A stretch of DNA of 64,000 nt from Edolisoma coerulescens (GCA_013397115.1 VWZW01000879.1:1939600-2003599); one strand, 5' to 3'; numbered from the stretch's first letter, positions 12,875-22,609 are shown. Numbers and translations: made by a program. Notes: generated from the sequence alone by a model not told the origin.

Positions 12875-13037
12875 ACCTCCCCAGGTGCAAGCATTAAAGC
12901 AACTATTAATGATGGATGTGATTATTAATAACTGGTTGTTAAAAGAATGGAGTCATCTAAAGAATCCTGGACTTAAGAGAAAAAATTTGGTTCAACAAAC
13001 TATGGGCCAAACAAAGGGTTTTTTGTTCAATAAATTT

Positions 13038-13066
13038 TTTATTGCCTTTCATTTATTCTATTTACA
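13038..13066 (-). terminator. Proximal polyadenylation signals, likely QKI-6 3' end
   Basis: The minus strand carries two AATAAA hexamers, 13057-13052 and 13043-13038, with TGTAAATA just upstream (13066-13059). The TGTA is a CFIm-type enhancer and the whole octamer is a Pumilio motif. A T/G-rich stretch follows on the minus strand. Cleavage is expected about 10-30 nt below 13038. This lies between the QKI-6 stop and the QKI-5 last exon, the right place for the QKI-6 message end. Confidence 0.55.
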
Positions 13067-13483
13067 AACAACATGGAATTTCTTGGCCTCATGATACAAA
13101 GCAATACTAAACTGTAGTCTAGCAACGTAGGCATCATCGTGGAAACCAGGAAAACGCTCAGCCTGCTACTATAGCCAGCATTTTCCCGTTCGAAATACTA
13201 TTTTACACATATAGGACACTTATAAAATGCACTTGCATGTAAACACTGTAAAAGTCCTGCCATTTTAAAGTCTATACTTAAAAAGCTCTAAGTACATGAA
13301 AAAATAGAGAAAATATCTAATTGATACTAATAAGGCATTTTAAAACTACAAACAGCTCTCTTTATTCATTTTCAAAGCTAATACTCTGCAAATACAATAA
13401 AATCTGACATTTCATATACATTCCTGCTTTATATTTTTATATTTTAAAAGAAGCCACCTGTAAATACTATTTTCTTTTGCAAA

Positions 13484-13548
13484 AAAAAAGGAAAAAAGAA
13501 AAAAACCAACAAAACAAAATAATAAAACCCAAAAACACAAACAAATTA
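13484..13548 (+). repeat. A-rich, C-interrupted low-complexity tract
   Basis: A runs broken by G, then CCAACAAAACAAAATAATAAAACCC and CACAAAC (pieces shorter than the tract), on the plus strand inside the inferred QKI-6 3'UTR. Confidence 0.85.
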
Positions 13549-16027
13549 CAGTAAAACATAAAAAAGTTCTCAAGTGGAAAGTTATCATTCCCAATGTTCT
13601 TGAGCTATTCCTTCTTTAATCATTCTCTCGCATTCTCCTTCACCAAACTTGGTCCACTTAACAGTAGTATGATTTTTTTATATTTTTTTAAGACTCATTC
13701 AACAGCTTAATTAGAGCTAATAAATTCTGAGGTTGATAAAAGTTTCTGTACTGTTGCCATTTTGACTAAGGCAGAGGAGATGAAAGTGAGAAAGGTATTC
13801 AGTGCAAAGTCAGATTTGTGCCATTACATAAAATGAAGTCCAGTAGGTGTAATATTCACAGATAGCAGTGATTTAACAATCTTCCTTGTAGGTTCATTTA
13901 CTTTCACATAATAAAAATGGCCTATCATTTAGGATACAGTTCATAACACTACAAAAAATTGCTACTGTAACATAAATGAGACCAAACGCTCCCTGAATTT
14001 TTTTTCAGAATCATGCTAAGTGGGATTTGTTTAAATTAAAACAACTGTTTCAAAAAGAAGAAAAAATAAAAATAAATATTTTATGTGGCACAATCTTACC
14101 ACTTTACAGGTATACTAGAAACAGACTCTTAAAGCATTTTGATACTCATTACAATTTTGATTAAAAGGTATTAAAATTTATATATAAATTATGTGAAAAT
14201 TGGTTTGGATAAAAAATTTGAGAAAATTCTCAGCATTAATATTTCTTGTGGAGTTTAAAATCAAAGCAAGCTACCTTTAAAAAATACCAGTACACCTGTG
14301 ATACATCCTCTGCCAAGTCTCTGGCCTTCTACAGTACACACAGGTTTGTCAACTGTGCAACACCATTTACAGTTTATTACAATTAAATCAGTCAGTCTCT
14401 CTGTTATATGAATCAAATTCAATTTTGTATTATTTATAAACTGGGGGTTTATTCTGAGTTAAAATGAGCTATATTTTCCAACCCTTCACCAATTCTACAT
14501 GCTTAGTTGTAAAACATTTACACATTTGGGGATTCTTGCTTTAAATGCAGTGCTTATCTCAGGAAAAAAACCCCAAACCCCAACAAAAAACCAAAAGTAT
14601 GCAAAGAATAAAAAACTACTTAAAAAGTGAATGCAGTAGTACTACAAAGTCATCTGAGAGTCAATTCAGAATTTAAAAAAAAAAAAAAACAAACAAAAAA
14701 ACCAACAACTTTAGACCCGATGAATGCAAAGATAGATTTAGTGACATTAACCATGTAAAAGAATTTTTTCCGCATTGAAAAAAAAAGTATTTCGGTTTGC
14801 TGACATTGCTTTTCATGGCCACAGCTACAGAAGTAGCTTGGTGACAGACCAACCAAATAGGTGAATATGGCAAATACTGATAGTATTTTAATTCTACAAT
14901 ATCATTTTAGTACATTAAAAGAAATTTTTATTGCTGAACAAAGTTGGCTCCAAAACCTTTTGTGAAACTTTTAGATCTGTGCAGTGATAACCTAGGATTT
15001 AAAATTCAAAATAAAATGAAGTTCAGATGTAAAATTAACTTTGTGTAAGTTTCTTAATAAACACTGGGATTATTTAGATAAGACTTTAAAATAATGTTCT
15101 CCTGAAACATCAGTGTGGTCTTCCTAAGAGAGAGGTATGCATGAGTTACTCCACAGGAAAAAGACATGTATTTATTTATATATTTAAGAGAGTGGGTTTC
15201 CAATATTGCTAGAGATGAATGCCGTTCTATCAGAAATTTGCTGCATTTTAAAAGAAGGTGAAATTATACCAATATTTAAATTACCTTTAAGTGACCCAGA
15301 GGAAACATCTAGGCCCTTCAAAAAAATATTTAAAATCTATATTGAGCAAATGTTACAATGATAGACTATAAATTGGTCTTTTCTCCATGAAAACACCCCT
15401 ATCCCCACTGTATCAGTGTATTTACTAGTTGTCTCAGGTAAATATCTAATTACACAAAAAGGAAGCCACATCTGTCACCTGAAACTACCACTGCAGATCA
15501 TGGAAGACCATTAGCAAAAAACTGATTTTTGCAACATCAGGTCAAACTTTCAAAGACAACCAAGTCCTTACCCCCTATTACTCTTGACTGAGATAGAAAA
15601 AAAACCAGAAAAGATTAAAACCTATTTCCTTTTTTACTCTTTTTTTTTTTTGTAAACATGGGCTATAACTGATTATATCCTGTTGCCCCATTGAAGAATT
15701 CTTAAGAAATGAGAACAAGCCAATGGGCTGCAAATAGTGTGCAGTGATATAAAACAATCTTATAGAAAACTAAAGTAGTGTCTTGTATCAGCTTTCTGTA
15801 AAGCCTAAGATCATATCAAAGATAAAAGTGTTACATAAATATAGCAAATATCCAGGAGGGCCCTTTTTACTGTATTGACCAGAATTTGTATTCTTTCTTG
15901 TAGGTAATTTATGGAAGGTTGTGAGAAGTGAAGTGTAGTCAATGTTAGATGTCAGATCAGTCACTGGAATTTGGCTTTTGAATATTACAGGATCATGGAA
16001 ACCTGCACAACACTGATTTGGATGAGA

Positions 16028-16245
16028 GCAGAATAATAATACTTGGCACATAATGCTTTGCATCCTCAAAGCCCTGTACAAAACCAGAACCCCCACAACA
16101 CCCCTGTGAGGTAGGGAAGTATTATTATCCTTATTTAACCAATAGGAAACCATACGCAGAGAGATTAAATGACTTGCTGAAACCCACAGTGAGTCAGCAG
16201 CAGAGATGGGGTAAAAATTCATCCCCTGCACTGCTTCCTAGCCAA
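16028..16245 (+). repeat. Ancient L3/MIR-like interspersed repeat
   Basis: The plus strand shows a familiar series: AATAATACTTGGCACATAAT, TCAAAGCCCTGTACAAA, ACAACACCCCTGTGAGGTAG, AAGTATTATTATCC, GAGAGATTAAATGACTTG and CACAGTGAGTCAGCAGCAGA. These match the old CR1-L3 / MIR 3' consensus shared across amniotes. It sits antisense within the inferred QKI-6 3'UTR, which would place an old repeat in the mature message. The family name is uncertain; the repeat call is fairly firm. Confidence 0.75.
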
Positions 16246-16477
16246 TGTCAATAAACCGAAAATATCAGTTTTCTCAATAAGCTTCAACACTTCATTCAGG
16301 GGTCCAAAGGCATGACACTTGAGGAACAGGAGAAAAATGAAGATTTACTTTCCATTCAAGGGTTAAAGAGAGATGCCCAAATATTGGATGTCATCTCAAC
16401 AACAAGTCTTCAAAAGTTGTTTCTCCTTCAGGTTACACATTTTAGCAGCAAAAGGCAAATACCAAGAAATAGATTTT

Positions 16478-16537
16478 GGAAAAAAAAAACCCAACAAAAA
16501 ACCCAAAAAATAAACCAACCAAAACACCCTCCCTTCC
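16478..16537 (+). repeat. A/C-rich low-complexity tract
   Basis: A9-CCCAACAAAAAACCC and AACCAACCAAAACACCC units on the plus strand, within the inferred QKI-6 3'UTR. Confidence 0.9.
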
Positions 16538-17164
16538 CCTACCCATACTAATTCAAACTCAAACAACTTTTGAAGTTATCTTCACAGCCCTTACCTTTCT
16601 GATTTCAGTTAGGTATCTGAGAACATGCATCCTCCTCATAATATACAGTACAGTGGCTCAAAAGTTTATTGGAAAAAAAGGAATCTAAATCTTCAGATTT
16701 CTCCAAACACAGACAGGAGGCATTTATTCCTTTACTTCTTTCTCATTAAGCAACCATCCACTCATTTTATTTTGCAACACCAATCTGATATTTCCACACC
16801 AATTAAAAGAACGAATTGGGGGAGGGGGGGAAGTGGGGAACACGACCAAATTAATTATTGCAGCACTGATTTCATAGCGTTTCCTGATGCAGATAGATGT
16901 TTCATTTTTAAAACTGAATCAGTTATAGAATTTCTGTTAAATATATCAAAGTATATATATTTAATTGAGCTGGGAAAGCCAAGTTTAGAAATTTTTTTTA
17001 TAACTGCAAGTATTCCCAAAGCTTTAAAATATTAACTGTCCAGGTTTTTGAGAAAAATCATGAGTGGGTCAAGATAGGGTATTTGGTTAACCAGCTGTGG
17101 TGTTGCAAATCTCATGTACACTCAAAGCACTTCTTACAAACAAGAACTGCAGAACTAAACTAAC

Positions 17165-17239
17165 CTCGGTCTGCGGTCACAATCCTTTGGTAAGGATGGA
17201 CACGCATATCGTGCCTTCGAACTTTAGTAGCCACCGCAC
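17165..17239 (-). CDS. QKI: QKI-5 penultimate exon carrying the nuclear localisation signal
   Basis: This 75-nt exon completes Gly and reads AVATKVRRHDMRVHPYQR and on to VTADR, leaving a G for the next exon. It is specific to QKI-5, the main nuclear isoform; RVHPYQR is the non-classical nuclear localisation motif known for QKI-5. The acceptor (CTAG, AG at 17241-17240) has a poor polypyrimidine tract (TTGGTAATTGCAATTTAACTAG), with a CTAAC branch-point candidate at 17272-17268. The donor is GTTAGT (17164-17159), weaker than GTAAGT. These weak signals fit an exon that is optional. It lies inside what would be 3'UTR in QKI-6 transcripts. Confidence 0.96.
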
Positions 17240-17725
17240 CTAGTTAAATTGCAATTACCAAGACAAAGTTAGAAAACATTCACAGAAAACATTAACAGCA
17301 GGTTTATCAAAATGGATTTAAATGATCATTAACTACAAAAGTTCATTTTAAGAAAAGCAACAAGTTAAGGCACAGTAGTTTCAAATCTTAATCTTAAAAA
17401 GAAGTTTATCTGTGCAGATTAATATTGCATTTATTTTAAACATCCTGGCCTTAACCTGTTTAATCCATTCATTTACAATCCCAAAATTACAGTATTTCAT
17501 GAAATCTATTAGACCCAAGCACATTTAAGCTTTACTAGTCACATATTCACTGAAGTGCCTTTCTTGCAGCAGGACTATTTTAAATAATGCCATCTTTAAT
17601 ACTGACAATTATTTGCTAACCTTAAGATCACTTCCAGTTCTACCACAAAAAAAGTTTTGAAGCAATTCTTCAAGCCTACAGATTGTGATTTTAAACTTTA
17701 AGTCAATAAGTATGAACTGCAATGA

Positions 17726-17739
17726 ATTAGGTGATTAGT
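17726..17739 (-). promoter_or_regulatory. Bipartite QKI response element in QKI-6 3'UTR
   Basis: The minus strand reads ACTAAT-CACC-TAAT, matching the QKI consensus ACUAAY-N(1-20)-UAAY with a 4-nt spacer. It lies about 240 nt after the QKI-6 stop, inside the intron for QKI-5. Confidence 0.5.
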
Positions 17740-17981
17740 AAAGCAAACACTATATAGAACACTTAGCAGTCAGTATACTACTATACACTCATAAATTACA
17801 GCTATTCTGTAATAATAGGACCTAATCCAAATTAATAGCACTATTTTATTTTAAATCTATGTGCAAAAAAGTGCAAGTAAGTCACTGACTGCTAGGCCAA
17901 GCTTTTTTCAAGGCTGCTGAAACTAAGCATTTGTTAAAATTCAGATCTGATGAAGGATCAGTTAAGACCGTTCTTGAATTC

Positions 17982-18007
17982 TTAGCCTTTCGTTGGGAAA
18001 GCCATAC
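17982..18007 (-). CDS. QKI: QKI-6 alternative C-terminal tail and stop
   Basis: After a TTTTATCTTCAG acceptor ending at 18008, the exon reads GT-ATG-GCT-TTC-CCA-ACG-AAA-GGC-TAA. Joined to the G left by exon 20183-19887 this gives G-MAFPTKG, the QKI-6 tail of vertebrates. The QKI-6 protein lacks the nuclear localisation motif of QKI-5, is found in both nucleus and cytoplasm, and is the form linked to translational control. Only the coding part is given here; the exon continues as 3'UTR. An ACTAAC lies 27-32 nt upstream of the acceptor (18040-18035), the position expected for a branch point and also the QKI-binding core, so the protein may control this choice itself. Confidence 0.95.
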
Positions 18008-18034
18008 CTGAAGATAAAAGGAAGGGAATTGAAA

Positions 18035-18042
18035 GTTAGTCA
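18035..18042 (-). promoter_or_regulatory. Branch point and QKI-binding core before QKI-6 exon
   Basis: The minus strand reads TGACTAAC ending 27 nt upstream of the first base of the QKI-6 exon. CTAAC with an A at this distance is an excellent branch point, and ACTAAC is the QKI core. Binding by QKI would compete with SF1/U2 at this site. The competition is an inference from known QKI behaviour at other exons. Confidence 0.6.
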
Positions 18043-19863
18043 CCAACTAAAATTTGATCTCAACACCAACATCCCCAAAAATACTGACAGGGATGCATTT
18101 CTCTGCCATTTTTAACAGAATTATTTTAAAACATCTTAAAGGTCCACCACAAAAATGGACAAAATACTATAAATGAGAATGAGCAGATAACAAAATAAAA
18201 CTCAATGAACCCCAGATTTAATACAATTAACTCTATACAATTGCTCAGATAATAGAGCAGATGTATTAAGAGTTATTGATTCTAGGCAGCTTAAGTGGGA
18301 GTGTGGGGTTTTTTTCCCCCTGCTCCCTTTTCCCTTTTTAAATAATGTTTTCTTGATGAGGTCTGTTTTGGGCAATACACCTCACACAGTTAAGCCCAAG
18401 AGTATACAATGGTTTCAGATGCCATTTAGAAGTTATTTTTATTTTTCCCTCCTATCTCTTTATAGAAAATCCTGTGAGAAATCAAAGTTCCCTGCATTGT
18501 AATAAACTTCACTCTGGAATGATGTTTTTATTTACTTGGTATTAAGTGAATTCTGGAGAGGGGTTTGCCACTAACCACCAAGAGCTGATAGCTACTTTGA
18601 TGAACTCTCTAACTGTGACTTTACCCAAGGATGCACCACAAGTGGACTCACAGATTGTGGGTAGAGGAGCTAGGGAGAGTATTTACATATTTTTGGGAAA
18701 TTAATAAATGGTAACGTTATCATATGCTCACTGAACTTAGCTATGAGTTAACTGACAACAACCATAAACTGACAGATGTACTGCATACTTTTGTCCTACT
18801 AGAATTTTTGGTATTGATTCACTAATCCTGCAAGACAGAAGTCTGAAATACATTTTCTTTTTTACTGTACATGATGTGGAAACATGCACATATACATGAA
18901 ACACTGATTTTTTGCAATACTTTCAACAAAATATTGACTTTGAACCTTATTGTCCAGTGTTCATTAGAGATGTTTAGAATTTGTGTAAATCAATAACTGC
19001 CACTGAACAAAGATCAAAGTCCTATAAAATCAACATTATGCAGCACCAAGGTCATACGCAATTCAGAACAAACTGAAGAGAAAAGATTATTTAGATCCTG
19101 TAGAGGGTAGGGAAGGAAGAAACTACTGGAACTGCTTGTTCCACATTGGCCAGTTAACTGAATTGTCACGGCTGATTTATCATTCTTGCCTTCACACACC
19201 AAGTCAGTTGTCTGAAATATTAGGAACGATGGACATTTCAATGCAATGTATATAAAAGAAGCCATCAGTAAAGTTGCTAATTTTATCATCCTTTGGTCAG
19301 AACTTGGTTTGCTTTATATTCATTCACTGAAATAATTTCCTGCTCACAGTATGATTTAGAGCTTTCTGATACTGCGGAGAGATTTATCAGTTGTGTACTA
19401 AATAAAGAAACAAAAACTCCAACTGAACAAAGACTCTTCCACTTCCTCCAGTTTTGCCACTAATACGATATAGCACAGTAAGAAGTCCTCTCTTACAAAA
19501 ATTGCTGGATGTTAATTTATGTTAAAGAGAATACAAGCTAATTGCTATTCATGGGAGCCCAGATGACATGTAACAGATGTCAACTTGTATTTAGCTGTTT
19601 TTTTCCCTTGACTATGTATCTACTGTCTAATATCATACGAACATTAAGATTTTCTTTTCAGTAAATTTATTAATATAAACCAAGCACACACACTGAAGAA
19701 TGCCAAATACACTTAAAATGTTTAAGAGCTGTACCATTTGAGCAGCTCTCCTAGGCAGTTTTGATATACCTGACATAAGTTTGTTGCTTCAGATTTTTTT
19801 CTTTGAGCTCCATGAACCTCTACCTTGCAAACATAACAGAAGCATAAGCAATGCATTCTCCAG
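18043..19863 (-). other. QKI intron between common exon and QKI-6 exon
   Basis: About 1.8 kb of intron. Apart from the read-through tail at its start, the eroded QKI-7 exon near 19245-19204 and a possible MIR-free T-rich stretch near 18306-18350, I see nothing. A 91-codon open frame at 19014-19289 covers the relic in another frame and is not QKI-like. Confidence 0.6.
19204..19245 (-). pseudogene. QKI: Eroded QKI-7 alternative tail exon
   Basis: The minus strand reads CIEMSIVPNISDN followed by TGA. The mammalian QKI-7 tail, as I recall it, is E-WIEMPVMPDISAH followed by a stop: the same length, with 6 of 13 residues identical from the tryptophan onward and conservative changes at most other sites (V/I, M/V, D/N). 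It lies about 640 nt downstream of the exon it would be joined to and upstream of the QKI-6 exon. A pyrimidine/TA-rich run (19260-19247, TTCTTTTATATACAT) sits where an intron end should be, but there is no AG just before the exon; the tract ends in ACAT. The nearest upstream AG (about 19278) would splice in a different frame. I therefore call it an exon relic that has lost its acceptor. It could instead be a weak chance match, but position, length and stop agree. Confidence 0.6.
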
Positions 19864-19886
19864 TCATCCACGTACGAAGATCTTAC
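19864..19886 (-). CDS. QKI: Read-through alternative tail of QKI (QKI-7b-like)
   Basis: If the donor at 19886 is not used, the frame continues from the preceding exon as G-KIFVRG and stops at TGA (19866-19864). From memory, a minor mammalian isoform (QKI-7b) ends in KFFSPWG after the same Gly; the lysine, the phenylalanine and the final glycine correspond, and its tail length is nearly the same. The resulting protein would lack the QKI-5 nuclear localisation motif. This is a reading-frame observation plus an analogy. I cannot see whether such transcripts are made, and a short open frame after a donor can occur by chance. Confidence 0.45.
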
Positions 19887-20183
19887 CTAATACACCACTA
19901 GGTTCAATAGGGTACTCAAGGATTGATGTAGCTGGTGCCAGCGTGTAGGGGTATTCATATGGTGTGTAAATTAAACCGGCCTCGGGTCCGGGTGGAACTA
20001 TTGCAGCGGTGGGATGAGGAGTTCCGTTTGGCATGACAGCGGTTTGTATTTGTCTGATCAAAGGCATTATGGTAGGGCCAGCTGGCGTAGGAGTACGCAG
20101 GGCAGCTGGTGGGAGAACAGGCGCAGGCCCAGTGATAATCCTTGGAGCCTGGGCTGTTGCTGCAAGAGAAAAGGCAAGGGCTG
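19887..20183 (-). CDS. QKI: QKI exon, proline- and tyrosine-rich C-terminal region
   Basis: This 297-nt exon holds two bases of the split Pro codon, 98 codons, and the G that starts the next glycine codon. It begins ALAFSLAATA and ends PIEPSGVL. It contains PxxP-type stretches (APVLPPAALRTPTPAGP), which are SH3-ligand candidates, and the tyrosine cluster YTPYEYPY, which in mammalian QKI is a Src-family kinase target. The acceptor is TAG (20186-20184), directly followed by CAG, so this is a tandem NAGNAG acceptor. The donor is GTAAGA (19886-19881). The protein reads AQAPRII where human QKI, as I recall, has AQAAPRII; that would make the bird protein one residue shorter (340 versus 341). All alternative tails branch from this exon. 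Confidence 0.97.
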
Positions 20184-20186
20184 CTA

Positions 20187-22521
20187 CAGTAAGCAAAGAA
20201 ATTCAGAGGAAAGTATGGAGATAGCAGTACAAAACGTGGAAAGAATGGGAAAAAAGGGAAAAAGTAGGAAAGAAGAAAAATAAAAGGAAATCATTAGTAC
20301 ATGCGCTGATCACACAGTGCCAAAGCACACCATTCAAATGCAAACAGCTTTCCATTTTCCAGTGTGATTAAGTATGAACATGCAAAATAAAAAAGCCATT
20401 GTAAAACAGTGAGGTAGATTTCTCAAACAGGTTACACAGCATGAAAGCTCCATTTAGACCACATTTCTTCATTTATGCTATCAAGACTGCATGAGACTGA
20501 GATGCATGCAGGAAATACAAGGAAAATACTGTCACAATCAAATACAGAGTACAAAATTTAGTGCATCTATAGAGTCCACAGACACTCAGTTATGCAGAGC
20601 TGCTGTATGATAAGTCTAGAGTTTTTATATGTCTTAAAACATATATTTATGTTGACTTATATTTAAACATATACACAATTCCCATTTCCAGGATCAGTGA
20701 AGTTGAAGATTACCTAGAAACATGAATTGGTCCTGTCCTATTCTAACATGAATAAAATAGGTTCAAATTTTATTTCTGTATCACATTTCACCAATTCCTT
20801 TGTATTAGAAGTTCACTATGGCCTTGCTTAAGTTAAAGAAAATAGGTGGTTTTTCTCTTTTGGTTTAGTTTTTTGTTTGCTTGTGGTGGTTTTGTTTGTT
20901 TTTTGAAGTGGTACTAGCACATTTCATTAAGTGTTATTTGAAGCTTGTTGGCACACCAGATGAACAACAACTTAAGCACTAGCACATCTGCTGGTAACAG
21001 TCAATCTTAAAGGGTTATAATTTATGTTATAATTTCTATGCACTACTCTTGATCTACATTGATTTAATTAACTTACAGTTGGCCTGAAAAGAGAAATGTG
21101 GCAAAGTTTCTCAGAGACTGGTGCATTTTTAAAAATATTTTTATTTTTTAAACAAAAATGCTAAGATAATTTGAAAAAGGCACTCAAATGTTTTTACCTC
21201 CTTTAGTAACAGAAATAAACCAGTACAGCTTCTACATCTTCAACTTTTCAGTAAAATCAAAACACAAAGAGTGAAATTGTCTTATGAAATAATGAGTATT
21301 AGTGTGGCAATCTCTAGCCAAAAAATAAAAAAATTCCATCTTCCCACTTACACTAATACAATAGACCAATGGGAACAGACCAGACAAAGAAATTGCTCAA
21401 ATTAATAAAAAATTTTCTGTGCAGAAGTTTGCATCAATTTAAGCTATTCTGAAAGCTATTTTACCCATAAATTTGCAATAATTTAGAGACTACCATATAT
21501 TTAAAACTGATCTAGCTTTAAATATCACAGTGTTCATTAGGGCTGAAAGATTTACCATTACCATTGTAGTGGTAAAAGCCCTCGCTTATGTCTCTTTTCA
21601 AATCAGAATAATTACACTGGTGTAAGCACTCTCAAATTGACCTAACTGCATTCCAACCTTTAAACATATTCAACATTGAAATGGGGGCTGTGTGGAGAAA
21701 CAAATTTGCAAATATCAGTAGGTCCTTAGTGAAAAGACCGATTTAACTGTGCTTACATTTGACATCTGTATCACAGCTACAGCAAAAACGTACTTTTGAA
21801 CAGCATCAGCAACTATATTTTCAGGAGGAGAAATTAGATTTTCAACTGAAGAAAATAATTTGTATCACACATAACAGGTATATGCTTTCATTAGTAGGTG
21901 CGTGTAATTAATTTTCAAGTGTAAACTTGTGCATACATGCGTTTGCAAAAGCATTTTCACACAAATGTAATGGAAGTAATCGTAAAAATGGCTCATTACA
22001 TCACTGATCCCTGTGAACTCAGCTGTGAAATCAGTTGATGAATTGTTGGTAAAACATAACATTGGGGGTACACATGCAAGCAAGATGAAAGGAAGGAATA
22101 TAATACAGAAAAATGTATTCACAGTATCCTGAAAATCTGTAACATTTTAAAATTAAATCTCTAAAAATAAAAATGCAAAGGATATACTGTTCTTTTTATG
22201 CTTTACGGAAAAAATGATCGTAAAACAGAAAAATCCGGCTTAAGGGTTGAGGTTTTTTATACTATATATTTGTAAATATTTCAACCCATACATACTATTA
22301 AAAAAATAATGGGGGCAAGAAACAAGCTAAAAAAAACCCCAAACTGAAATAACTTATCCCCCAAAAATCTTTTCCAACAGCTACCTACAGTTTTTTTGGG
22401 TTCTTACTGCCTTCCATTCTCCAACATAAGTTGCCACTGTACATTTTCCAAAGGTAGCTTTAAGATTCAAAACCTGCAAACTCTTCTATGGCATTGACCC
22501 TTGAGCTTATGACATGCTTAC
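20187..22521 (-). other. QKI intron between QUA2 exon and proline-rich exon
   Basis: A 2.3 kb AT-rich intron containing the T/G-rich tract at 20842-20908 and an A/C run near 22330-22345. No additional exon is recognised. Confidence 0.7.
20842..20908 (+). repeat. T/G-rich low-complexity tract
   Basis: GGTGGTTTTTCTCTTTTGG, then TTTTTTGTTTGC and GTGGTGGTTTTGTTTG. It is the main plus-strand T/G counter-example to the A/C tracts. Intronic, 660 nt upstream of the proline-rich QKI exon. Confidence 0.85.
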
Positions 22522-22609
22522 GTGATTTGATGTTGGCATCTCTGTAGGTGCCATTCAGAATTGCAAGCTCCATCAGCTGCATCTTTTTAAGGCTGTCTTC
22601 TCCTTCTGC
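22522..22609 (-). CDS. QKI: QKI internal coding exon, QUA2 region
   Basis: This 88-nt exon has 29 codons plus the first base of a split proline codon. It starts AEGEDSLKKM and ends TYRDANIKS. The acceptor is CAG (22612-22610), preceded by a short T-rich tract; the donor is GTAAGC (22521-22516). In QKI this segment is the QUA2 motif, a helix packed on the KH domain that extends the RNA-binding surface, with conserved Lys and Gln residues near KKMQ contacting the ACUAA core. The reading frame joins exactly to the exons on either side (GCA start after a phase-0 donor; C joined to CA to make Pro). Failure to splice the donor would add about 20 unrelated residues before a stop near 22462. No difference from mammalian QKI is visible here. 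Confidence 0.97.

Larger units (their letters stand above)
12466..13024 (-). other. End of last QKI-5 intron, rich in ACTAAY motifs
   Basis: This part of the intron belongs only to QKI-5 precursors, lying between the inferred QKI-6 cleavage site and the QKI-5 terminal acceptor. It holds the bipartite site at 12874-12862, the TACTAAC hairpin at 12755-12735, ACTAAT at 12531-12526 and a long T-rich tract before the acceptor. Confidence 0.55.
13025..17981 (-). other. QKI: Inferred 3'UTR of QKI-6 (overlaps QKI-5 exon and intron)
   Basis: No coding region in QKI orientation is seen between the QKI-6 stop and the first good poly(A) signals at 13057-13038, about 5 kb downstream. The stretch would be 3'UTR in QKI-6 messages, and intron plus exon 17239-17165 in QKI-5. 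It contains a bipartite QKI site (17739-17726), an ancient repeat in the antisense direction (about 16028-16245) and A/C-rich tracts on the plus strand. The UTR extent is inferred from signals, not from transcripts. Confidence 0.6.

Noticed and set aside
15788..16231. 147-codon minus-strand open frame
   Set aside because: Much of it is the complement of the L3/MIR-like repeat; the rest is not recognisable.
19014..19289. 91-codon minus-strand frame over the QKI-7 relic
   Set aside because: It is in a different frame from the relic and shows no QKI similarity.
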